A stretch of 64,000 nucleotides of DNA, taken from Marasmius tenuissimus. Taxonomy: Eukaryota > Basidiomycota > Agaricomycetes > Agaricales > Marasmiaceae. Made by a program: the position numbers and the translations under genes. The notes beneath the pieces are model-generated. The model was given only the letters and a program-made list of their open reading frames with translations, was not told the DNA's origin and did no database searches. The DNA lies in assembly GCA_029532415.1 (NCBI GenBank), contig JAQOTA010000050.1, positions 3,038,001 to 3,102,000 of the forward strand, given 5' to 3'. The stretch's first letter is position 1. Every line of letters starts with the position of its first letter. Below are positions 23,175 through 33,038 of this stretch, in pieces.

Positions 23175-23848
23175 GGTCAAGTCACACTGAGTCACACAAA
23201 GTAAGTATGTTTCTTGGTATTCAATTTTCATTTTCAAGGAATCGTGATTCGCAGAAGTAGTCGTTATACAGGCATAGGATGGTGATTGTCCCTTACTATG
23301 GGAAGTAGGTGATTCAAGACGGAATAAAGTATTTGAATTACTGAGAGTCTGAGACGGTATAGGCCCAAGGCCTCCATAGTGGCATAGATACCACATCGCT
23401 TCAGATGGAACCGAGTATTTTGACGAGTGACCTAGCTCCCGATTTTTGGCTACATATCCACAACTTTCGGATGGTGAATAAGATCATTGTGAATGCCGAA
23501 TATGCCCAACTTCTCCACAGGTTCTTGGCCACTTGTCGTTGCAACTTGACTGAGGACCCCTTGTGGGTTGCGATTGTGGTATCACCGGAGCCAAATGATG
23601 TCATTGAGGAATCCACGGCAGGGTGCCAAAGGTAGAAACGGAGGGAAGAGAAAGAAAGCACGACGTCGTTTATGGTGCAAACGGCCTAAACACCGCTACT
23701 TTTGTACAAAATAAATAGCACATGCGGCTTCGATCATAATGCTTAAGTATCTAACAGAAAAACACATACATATACATAGATTAGAATCCTCAGACCGATA
23801 GTCTATAAGACCAAAATTGACCGAGTTATTCTTTCGAAGTTTGGCCAA
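23175..23848. other. Intergenic, upstream of oxidoreductase
   Basis: About 670 bp of spacer. Two opposed short frames (23405-23635 plus, 23401-23661 minus) overlap almost completely, and neither has a known domain. The stretch becomes AT-rich toward 23750. Confidence 0.4.
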
Positions 23849-24198
23849 TTTTGGCGCGACCCTAAGCGCCCTTCTAAGCGCCCGTCAAGCGCCGGTTAGC
23901 GCCAGTCCAACTGTTGTTCTGAGAGTCCTCGAAGTCTATAAGGAGGGTAAAAAGGAGTCCAGAGCCTCAAAGAAACCCAGTGGGCGGAGGGGGGACGCCT
24001 GTTGTTGTTTTTTTTTGAGTCCTGGCAAGGCCACTGAGATGGGCGCTAAAAGTAGGCGCGCAGACCAGTTGTTGTCGGGCCAATTTGGCGCGTGTCCAAA
24101 GTGGCGGTGACTAGACCGTTTGCACCATACGCGTCTTCCTTGTTGACATCTATTTACGTACGCGTCGAGCAGAACAAGGTCAATCGACGTGACGTCAC
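23849..24198. promoter_or_regulatory. Cluster of GGCGC-type motifs, two ACGCGT boxes and a CRE palindrome
   Basis: The region has TTTTGGCGCG at 23849-23858 and four AGCGCC cores starting at 23865, 23877, 23888 and 23898, about 10-12 bp apart. In reverse orientation are GGGCGCTA near 24040 and GGCGCG near 24054. TTTGGCGCG lies at 24084-24092, ACGCGT at 24129-24134 and 24160-24165, and the palindrome GTGACGTCAC at 24189-24198. TTTGGCGC and ACGCGT match E2F/MBF-type G1/S sites, and TGACGTCA is the CREB/ATF core. The nearest start downstream is the GH9 gene at 24305. Regulation of that gene is an inference from position only. Confidence 0.45.
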
Positions 24199-24304
24199 AC
24201 AGGACAATCCAATATTATTAATTTATTTTTGGACCTTATTATGGCTCTGCCTTGTTTCGTGCGGACCAACAGGCCCCTCTCTCCATTCTCTCATCTCTTC
24301 CCTC

Positions 24305-26615
24305 ATGTTCCCCCTTCTCTTTGTGGTCTTTAATATTCTCTACGCCCAGGTTCTATCTCAGTTAGCTCTCCCAAACCCACCGTTTCTACCACCAAATCCT
24401 TCAGCTGGCTCTGATCCTTCGTCTGGAAACTCCATACCCAATCCACAATGGTCCAAGCTTGTCGGGAACCTGCTGTACTTCTATGAAGCTCAAAGAAGTG
24501 GAAATCTCCCCTCAAACAATCGAGTGCCGTGGAGGAACTCGAGTTGCACGGACGACGGAAAGGATGTTGGGATAGATCTAAGCGGTACGTTCGCGGCGTT
24601 TTCTTGCCACATACCTCGGCGGGGCTAACGTGTGGCTGCCTAGGCGGGTACTACGACGCAGGAGGTACGAAGGCAACCCGTTATTACCTTGGGAAATGTT
24701 CTGACAGTTCCCATAGATTACATCAAGGCTACTTATCCGCTCGTACGTTCAACTTGATCATCAATGCCTCACGCTTTAACCATTGGTCCAGTCGTTCTCG
24801 TTGATGTCGATATGTTGGGGAGCCACAGATTTTGGGAAAGGTGAGTGTTTAGGTCCACTCGACGCCCGTGGGTCTTGACTGTGGCATAGGGTACGACTTG
24901 GCAAACCAGACAGCCTACCTCGATGACATGTTACGGTGGGGCTTGGACTGGCTCATTAAAGTAAGTACCCGTTCCAAACGAATAGGCGCGGCCGATGTCA
25001 TTTTTTAATGTCCTCGTGCCAGGCTCACCCCTCTGATAACACGTTATATGTCGCGGTAGCCGACCGTGAGTTCCGAAGAAGGCTAGATGGCAAAGTCCTC
25101 GAATTGACCCTGGCTTTCAGCGAATTTGGACAATGATTATTGGGGCGGCGACCAGAACATTCCCAAACCTAGACCGTCCTATCAAATCAACAGCACGCAT
25201 CCTGGCACAGACGCCGCGGCGGGAGCTGCCGCTGCATTTGCAGCTTGTTCGAACCTGTACAATGGACGCGGTTTCAGCGGCGGATACGATTCCCCTGCAT
25301 CGCTCACCAACACATCTTACGCCCAGACGTTGTTGCAACACGCGCAACAATTGTATAGCTTTGCAAACTCCGCTCAAGGAGGACAGCTCTTCTACCAGAA
25401 GTCGGTTCCTGCTGCTGGAGACGCTTACGCTTCCACTTCGTTTGGAGATGACTTGTCAATAGCTGCCCTTTTCCTCGCTGTCGCGTCCAATTCTTCGTCT
25501 TTGTACAAGGAAGCCGAAGACCATTTTAGCAAGTACAAGCTCGGGGGACAAAACATTGCTTTCAATTGGAACTCGAAAGTCTCTGGACTGTACATCTTGT
25601 TCCCCCAAGCCCTCAAAGCAAACTCTGGCCTCGGAGGTAGTCTGTCGCAATGGCAAGGTGAAGCGGAAGGATACTTGGACAAACTCCTCAGTGGGAACGG
25701 CGATTCATACTTCACACCTGGTGAGTCCTTTCGCGCTTGGTGGTGGTGATACCGCTGACTGTTTATCGTAGGAGGGCTTCTTTGGTACCCAGAAGACTCG
25801 CCGCTAGCTAGCTTGAACCCTGCTCTCAACGCAGCCATGCTGATGACCCGATACGCTCCCATTGCCACCTCAAACGACAAGAGGGACTCGTATGTGGTAA
25901 GAGTCATACTCAATCTTACCTCCCCCCGTTCAAGTCTCATTATTCTTCCGACAGGCATTTGCACGAAATCAACTAGATTACGCGCTGGGCAAGAATCCCA
26001 TGTCGGGTGAGTTACGGGCACTGGGTTGTGTTCGCTTCCGATCATCGTCTGACCTAATTTTTTTTTTCAGCTCCATATGTTGTAGGGGTCAACCCCAACT
26101 CGCCGTCCAACCCCCATTCAGCCAGTGCCAGCGGTGGCAACGATCCCAGCAACATCGATACGTCCCCGCCGACGATGCTGCGCACTTTATTTGGTGCCGT
26201 TATAGGTGGACCAGACAAGACTGACAGGTACTTTGATATCCGCAGCGATTGGCCTGAAACCGAGGTACGGAGACAGCCACCGTTTGTATCTCAATCTGAC
26301 ACGACCATGCTCACCTTCAAAAATCAGGTCGCGCTTGACTATAATGCCCCTATGCTGACCCTAGCGGCGATGCGGACTATGAACGACACGACTGATCCCT
26401 TTTACACGTCCCTTGAAGACGATGCTTATGCGAAGGCCAAACCAGAGGGAAGACCTTGCGATGATGCGATTCAAGATGGATGTAGCGACCACTCCCTCAG
26501 TACAGGAGCTAAGGTTGCGATGGCTGTTGTTTTCACGGTTGTCGGACTTGTCATTATCGGGCTTTTGGTATGGTACTTTTTGGTGGTTCGCAAGAGGCTA
26601 CAAAAGACTGGTTAA
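24305..26615 (+). CDS. Glycoside hydrolase family 9 endoglucanase, membrane-anchored
   Basis: Secreted-side beta-1,4-glucanase. MFPLLFVVFNILYAQVL is a signal peptide. The GH9 domain starts at WSKLVGNLLYFYEAQRSGNL and keeps its marks: spliced GGYYDAGDYIKATYPL (catalytic Asp pair), LRWGLDWLIKAHPSDNTLYV, DNDYWGGDQNIP, NPHSASASGGND, and ETEVALDYNAPML with the acid Glu. After a short acidic segment comes one C-terminal helix (VAMAVVFTVVGLVIIGLLVW) and a basic tail (RKRLQKTG), so the enzyme should be tethered to the plasma membrane facing out. About ten exons are needed. The GYYDAGDY motif is split by an intron in its second Asp. A wall-remodelling role is as likely as cellulose breakdown for this anchored type. 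Confidence 0.93.
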
Positions 26616-26832
26616 CGGACTTGTGTACTAATAAGGAATGGACTTTCTCCAAGGGGTCGGATTGCTTCTCTACTGTGTATATCTTGACGATATGTTACCC
26701 TCGTGTTTATCTTTTTGGGACATTCATTTACTTACTATATCCGCTCTCTAAACAAAGCACACGTAGGATTTGGAAAATTGTGTAGATTGGCAAAATACAT
26801 AAGTGTAGGTAAAAAAAGGAGATGGAATCCTA

Positions 26833-29800
26833 TTAATACACCTGTGCGATGCCGCTTTAGTTGGAATCAAGTGAGTTGAGAGATTGAGAAATGCCACATA
26901 CCTCTAGGACGTAACGCTCTTCTTCCTTCAAACTCTCTAGATAGTCACCTGCCTCCTTCATGTCGAGACCGACGTACTTCTCCATCGCCCTGCAGAGTGC
27001 CTCAAAGACATCGGGTACGGGCCACGTAGGTCCGCATAGGTAGAACACTCCGTTCTGTTGATGGAGCATCTCCGCCAGTTCCTTTGAATCCTCGTGCATC
27101 TTGTGTTGGATGTAAACCTTTCTAGCTCCATCACGGGAGAAGGCCAGACCTGCGCGACTGATGATCCCGTCGAGAATGAACGCCTCAATCTCTTCTCCGT
27201 ACAGATACTCCTGAGACTGATGACGGGAACCGAAGTAGTAGTAGACAGGCCCGATCTCCTTTCCTTGCTGTGCGAGCCATGCTTTGTGTTGCAAAAACGC
27301 GCGGAAAGGTGCTGCGCCTGTTCCTAGCCCGGCCATGATCAAGGGTTGTTTGTCATCAGGAGGGAGCTAAGGCGAATTAGATGAGATGGGCAGTGTAACT
27401 GGCAGACCGATTGAGACTGACCTTCATGACGCTGGGCTTGATGGAGACAGTGACCTTCTGTCCGATCTTCAGACCTGCAAGGTATCTAGTGCACTGACCG
27501 TAGCGGGGAGAGCCTGAGAGACAATCAGTGAGAAAAAAAGCACGACGAAAATGAAGGAGGGGCTTACCGCTAGGGTTTGCCCACTCGACGGTGACAACGA
27601 GAAGATCTACGCGATCACCGACAACGCTCTGCGCGCTCGCGATACTGTAATGCCTTGGCTTGATGTCCCCAACAAGTTCGCAAAGGGTCTCGATGCCAGG
27701 CTTGGCGCTGGGATACATACGAAGCACGTCCGCAAAGGTCACTGTGTCCTTCTCGGAAAGCTTCTTATAGGTAGCAGATCCTTCGGCAGCACCGATGAAG
27801 AGTAAAGCGTGCTTGTCTGGAGACGAAGCAGCATGGACGGCAAGCTCGGTGTAGAAGGACTTGGGTGGGTGTCCGAAGAGGTCAATCTGTTGTTGAAGGG
27901 CCTGGAGCACAGTGCGGGTATGCACACGTCCTTCGCCATTGGGGACAGGGATAGTGATGAGTCGGTTGGGATCCACACCGTACCAAGAGCAGAACTCGAG
28001 GACGTCCTGCCCATCGTTCCACCCGTGAACACCAAGGGCCTCTCCAATGGCGTACTTCAAACCTGTGCCGCTCGTGTCGAACTCGAGATGGAAAACGTTT
28101 CGGTCGTACTCCAGGGGTGTCAACCGCCTGTTCACGGTACAAGTGACGAGATAAGTGCGATCGGGAACTTCGGGTCGGAGAGCAGGAATCTGAGGGAACT
28201 CTTCATCAGTCTCTGGGGCCGGGGGTACATAGGCGGAGGGGAAGATGATGTGCTTCGCGGCGTCATGCCATGAGCTGAGTCGGGCCCCGTTGATGACATC
28301 GTCTCCTTCCTCTGTGTCGACGGAGATCGCATTGAATTGGAACTCCTTCAACTTTGAGGGATTCTCGTCAACGGGTAGAATTGGTACGTCGAGTTCCTCC
28401 AACGCGTCCCAAACATAGGCATGGACCTTACCCAAGTCGATCCCATCGAGATTATCGCCAATGGTGATTTTGGCGACGGCAAATACAGACTCTTCGGTGG
28501 CTGCGACGCCGAGGTAGAGCCGCAAGAAGGCGAAGTAAACGGCAATGTTCTCTACCAAATCGTCCTTGTGGTCAGTGCCGCGGAAATGGTTAGCGATAGC
28601 CTTGGGATCTACAACGAACAGCCTTCGCTCGGTGAGGAGTTGAGCGGTCGATGCCGGAAGGGAAGCGAGGAGCTCCTCGGCTGTCCAGGATGTGGCGACG
28701 AGAACGAGTGCGCCAGGACGGGCGTAGTTGACCAACAAGTGTGTCTTCAAGAGGCTGGGATCTAAAACAGCAAGGAAATCTGCGACACCCTCTCCACGAG
28801 AATCCAACGGAAGAGTGAATGGAACTGGTGCCTCGGAACCGCCCTTTTTGGGAGAGAGGAGAATACGGTTAGCTGTGATACCGCCGCGCTTGGAGAAGAT
28901 ATCGTGGTCAGTCAAAAGACGTGCAGAGATACCGTGGCTGGAAAGCAATGTGTTTTGTACCAGGGAGGATACTGGAGTGAGAGTGGAGGCCGGTGAGCTG
29001 AAGAACACGAGCTTTCGAGCGCTTCGGGGAAGGATAGCGGGATGCTCCGTGAGGTGAGGGACGTGTTTGGCAAGGAATTGGTGGAATGCATTCTCCTGTG
29101 ACAAGAAATCTTGGGTTTGTGAGGGGACAACGCGATGGGATTTGACGGAGAGCGTGGCCAAAGAGTCGAGGAGTGTGCTGAACACGTCGGCGTAGAGGGG
29201 GCCCTGGGTTGATACGTTGGGCACATCATCCAAAACATGAATAGTTCGGGCGGAGGCTGGTATCACGGCACGAAGAGCTTCTTCGTTCCATGGTCGCAGA
29301 ACGTTGACCGAAACGACACCAAGGCCGGAGGTATGGGATGCGATGGCCTTGGATGCGAGTGCGAGGGGCCCGTTCAGGAGAACAATGACGGTGTGGGCGT
29401 TTGAATCCCCAGAATAGTCGAAGTATGAGTAACCTGCTGACTTCAATACGTTCCCCAAGTCCCCGCTTTCAAGCTGCTTCTCAGCGAGGGGAGTCACCTC
29501 GTGACCGATTTCACGAGTAGTGCTGGAATGGTCGAAGAGATGAATCGTATGTGATGTCGATAGTTTGTATGCTATCTGGGTGAAATGTACTGCTTGGTGT
29601 GAGGTGGCTGAGAGAAGAACAGTGATATCGTTCGGGAGAGTCGAATATGTGGATGCCAATGAGGCCAGTGAAGGAGATAGGGTGAAGGTCTCTCCGACCG
29701 GGGTCACAGTGGGGACCTGTAATACCAAACGACTTGAAGGTGTAGCAGGAGGTAAATGTGCCAGTGCGGGGCCCATCAACCCCAGACCGTGTGGGGACGT

Positions 29801-30154
29801 GTAAGCAGTCAGAACCGCACCGTTCACAGTGTCCGAACTCGTTCCTTCCGACAATCTCCCTACAAGACTGAGTCCTGCTCCTGCTCTAGTCTGCAGGTCG
29901 ATGGTATGAGCAGTTTCGCTATTGGACTTGGCCCATGCCTTTGTCAGCGGCCCGAAGCCAACCTGCTCCGCGAGGTCGTAGATGTAAACTGCTGAAGAGG
30001 TTCTCCTGCGAGAGGAAATGAATTCGACGATGGACGAGGCAGATATTCTGGGGTCGTTTAGGAGCTTTTCGAGGGTGTTGGCATCTTTCACTATAGACTC
30101 GGAAGAGATGAGAGGGGACGATGGAGACGATCTTCCGTAGACGTCCTGAACCAT
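26833..30154 (-). CDS. MET10: Sulfite reductase [NADPH] flavoprotein (alpha) subunit
   Basis: Carries electrons from NADPH through FAD to the heme subunit that reduces sulfite to sulfide in the cytosol. The N-terminal two-thirds is the fungal Met10 pyruvate:ferredoxin-oxidoreductase-like region (SAVYIYDLAEQVGFGPL, VVSVNVLRPWNEEALRAVIP). It is followed by a ferredoxin-NADP reductase half: DRNVFHLEFD, KPRHYSIASA (FAD), IMAGLGTGAAPFRAFLQHK (NADP-ribose) and VFYLCGP. The first exon is an unbroken 2.7 kb, long for this locus. The last intron (26901-26842) leads to a 9-nt final exon (26841-26833) encoding Val-Tyr-stop, restoring the family ending ERYVLEVY with its aromatic last residue. A TCACGTGA palindrome lies 142 bp upstream of the ATG. 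Confidence 0.92.
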
Positions 30155-30295
30155 GATGGCGAGGAGAAAGCAATAGCTTGAGAATTTGCTGGGCCAGTCG
30201 TTTTATGCATTTTTCAATTCCGAATGTAAGACGGAAAAACGTTACAATTGGACTACGATGGCGAATTTTGAGCAAGCAATCACGCTATCTATAGA

Positions 30296-30303
30296 TCACG
30301 TGA
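30296..30303. promoter_or_regulatory. E-box palindrome TCACGTGA in MET10/UPRT divergent promoter
   Basis: TCACGTGA is a perfect 8-bp palindrome in the 285-bp gap between MET10 and the divergent uracil phosphoribosyltransferase. It matches the Cbf1/Met4 site (TCACGTG) that controls sulfur-assimilation genes in yeast and stands 142 bp upstream of the MET10 ATG. Binding here is inferred. Confidence 0.6.
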
Positions 30304-30439
30304 CGGCGTTAATATCTTATCTTATCGAGACGCGAGGCCGCAGACCGCCGTACTGTAGGCAATTGCCGGCGAACATGCCCCAGGTTTGCTTCATGGTCCG
30401 TATCGCGTCTATCGTCCCTCTTGCTCCCTATCTTTCATC

Positions 30440-31590
30440 ATGACCATCCACGTCCTCTCACATCCTATTGCTAAAGCACAACTCAGCAAGCTGCGAGAGG
30501 CTTCGACCAGCGCGAAGGACTTCCGAGAGGTACTTTCGCCGACGTAGTTCACTCCTTGATCGTACTCAATCGTGGCATGTTCCGTAGGGCGTTCATCAAA
30601 TCAGCTTATTTCTCGGAATAGAGGCCACTCGAAGTCTGGAGGAGGAGTCTTTCGAAGGAGTGCGTCATCTTTCTGATACTCATTATGGTGTGAAAGTTGA
30701 TTGGCCCCCAGCAATCTCCGGTCGGGAAGTTCAAAGGGACTGCCATTAAGCCTCACATCGGTAGAAGGATGGCTCCCGTTGTCATTGTCAGATACTTATG
30801 GATTCTGTTAAGGGTTGACCCCAATTCTCCGTGCAGGGCTGGGGATGTCGGATGCCTTAGTTGAGCATGCGGCTACTCTATTCGCAGCATATCCCCACTC
30901 ACACCGTCCTCCGTCCTAGCTCTCTTTGCTCCCCGATGCACCAGTCTATCACATTGGTGTGTCGGCATCCCCTGCTCTCGAAAAATGCTAATGTCGGTTC
31001 TCCAAAGGGTTATTCAGGGAGAAAGTGTCCCTCCAGCCGGTCGAATGTGGGTCGTCTTCGAACTCGGATTCAAGCATGAGGACTGAGGAGTCAATATCAA
31101 TGATGAATATCAATAGATTACTCCAAGCTACCAGCCAATCCCACTGTCGAGATAGTTTACCTGTTGGACCCGTTAATTGCAACCGGAGGCACCGCGCGCG
31201 CCGCATTGGCGATGCTCCTGGACTGGGGAATCAAAGGCAAGTTCCGATAACATGATATATCATATAGTCAATAGATGTGCTGATATTTACATGGAAACCC
31301 CAGCCACTAACATCAAGCTCCTCTGCGTGTTGGCATCCCAGCAAGGTTTGAAGGAGATCAAAGACGAATACCCTAATGTCGAGGTGGGAGCACAAAACGA
31401 AACCTTCTTTGATTTTCCCGATTGATATGACGACTAGGTCTGGGTGGGAGCTGTCGATGAGGAGCTGACAGACCGAGGCATCATCCATCCCGGTTTAGGA
31501 GACGCTGTAAGTCACTGGCCGTCAGAAGCAACCAATCGTGATTAATGTTTCCTGCAGGGCGACCGACTCTTCAGAACCGTCCGACAATGA
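30440..31590 (+). CDS. Uracil phosphoribosyltransferase-type protein
   Basis: Pyrimidine salvage: uracil plus PRPP to UMP. Spliced motifs are VLSHPIAKAQLSKLRE, HQISLFLGIEATRSLEEE, LTPILRAGLGMSDALL, VYHIGLFREKVSLQPVEYYS, YLLDPLIATGGTARAALAML (PRPP loop) and IIHPGLGDAGDRLF (uracil site). This order matches the UPRT family. About nine introns are present. The one at 30761-30812 ends in an unpyrimidine-like TTAAG acceptor but restores LTPILRAGLGM. The one at 31237-31303 starts with GCAAGT, a GC-AG intron. The gene is divergent from MET10 and convergent with RRP8, with only 13 bp between the two stop codons. Confidence 0.88.
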
Positions 31591-31603
31591 GGCGATGGAG
31601 AAG

Positions 31604-32984
31604 CTATCGTCGTTTGTATTCGCATGGCTTGAGCAAATGCCCTTGGGCCGAGATTTTCTTCCATTCATCTTCACTCTTGTGTTTCCTCGCAATTTTCTTG
31701 AACTCGAATAATGTAAAATGTGTGTTACGATCGTCCTTTGGTTGATTCATTAGCCCTTTTTGCTATAAGGGTAGTTGCATCCTCGTCGCACCTTGGATAT
31801 CAAACGGAAGCCAATCGAATTGATGAACGCGGTGAACTTGTTTATGTCGGTAAAACGACTGGCAACCTCAGCAATCTTAAGCTCGCCACTTTGGGGAAGT
31901 CAGGTTACAATTTCGGTGAGGTGCTAACTATTTGGATCACTCACTCGGTTTTGAGTATTCTCCACGCCTCACGGATAGAGCCGGGCCAATTTGTGCCCAT
32001 AAGGCTCAAAGAGAATACGACGACATCGACGATATGCCCTTCGCCGTTGGACAGCCGACCCTCAACTCCTTCGGAGCCAGGAAGGGGAAGCTTGCCGCAT
32101 ATATCAATTTCGACGACAAATGGATTGTCGGATTTCAGGTCGTAGGAAAGAACGCTCATGCCTTCCGGAATGAGGTTGCGAGCTATCGCGGCGTCTCCGC
32201 ATCCCAGGTCAGCAATAACTGTCTTCTTGGGGTACTTTGCGAGCACGGAAACGAAGTGGTCCACAGGGTTTGTCGGCCACGATTGGACTTGGTGACGAAA
32301 ACCAGCGTGGTACTATAGCCGCGAGTGAGTGAGTAGCTCGAGAACTAGTACAGGTCACTTACGTCGCCGTACATAGCAGGATCCTCGTCCATCATACGCA
32401 GTGCTTCTACACTATCGTTCTTGTACAGAAGCTCATTGATTAATCTGTGTCGATATGAGTGTCATGCGCAACTATTGCGAAAGGGAGCCATACCTGAAAC
32501 GAGCCCCTTCCAAACTCTCTTTCATGCGCTTTTGCAGCGAAGTGAGGCCCTCTTGTGACTGAGTATCCTCCTTTCCTTTGCCCTTGTCAGGTTTGACAAG
32601 GCTTTCTTGAGAAGCAGTTTTCTCGTGTTTGGTTTTGACCTTCTTCGCAGGGGGTAGAGAAGAGCTAGATTCGCTACGTCTCTCGATCCCCGTCTGCAAA
32701 GGCATAGGATGGGATATCAGCTTTTTCCTGTCTTCCGCCGTAGTTTTCTTCTTCTCCTTATCCTTCTTTTTCTTCTTCTCCTTCTTCGAGATGGAAGATG
32801 ATGAGGATTTGCCAGTCAATGTTTTGACAATTCTCTCGAGATTGACTTCTGCTGAACGCGTCTTTTTCTCGGAAATCGAATCGGTGTCCGGTCGTTTCCG
32901 TTTCCGAGAGTTGCTGGCATTCGTGGAGGATTCGGCAACGGGAGCTTGAGGCAATGACCAGCCGGGCACGTCGAAGAGGGCCAT
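31604..32984 (-). CDS. RRP8: Ribosomal RNA-processing protein 8 (25S rRNA m1A methyltransferase)
   Basis: Nucleolar SAM-dependent enzyme that methylates adenine in large-subunit rRNA. The N-terminal 170 residues are low-complexity and basic (KKEKKKKKDKEKKK) with several nuclear-localisation patches, then LTSLQKRMKESLEGARFRY starts the conserved part. The Rossmann core has VIADLGCGDAAIARNL (SAM motif I), VLSYDLKS, VVVFSLSLMGTNWPGSIREA (motif IV) and ELKIAEVASRF. The C-terminus is THFTLFEFKKIARKHKSED, ending CEYKRR at 31606-31604. It starts 54 bp from the divergent VPS33. Confidence 0.92.
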
Positions 32985-33038
32985 GGTTTGTGGTCAAGTT
33001 TAGAGGGCCCGGTAACGTAATCAAATATTGAGCTCATC

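Noticed and set aside
23405..23661. Possible small gene on either strand upstream of the oxidoreductase
   Set aside because: The two frames overlap antisense to each other and match nothing I recognise.
27551..29995. Several plus-strand open frames antisense to MET10
   Set aside because: They are shadows of codon bias in the long MET10 exon; none has a domain.
30740..30860. Apparent broken splice site at the PRPP-region junction of the UPRT gene
   Set aside because: Using donor GTAGAA at 30761 and the unusual acceptor TTAAG at 30812 gives LTPILRAGLGM in frame, so the gene is intact.
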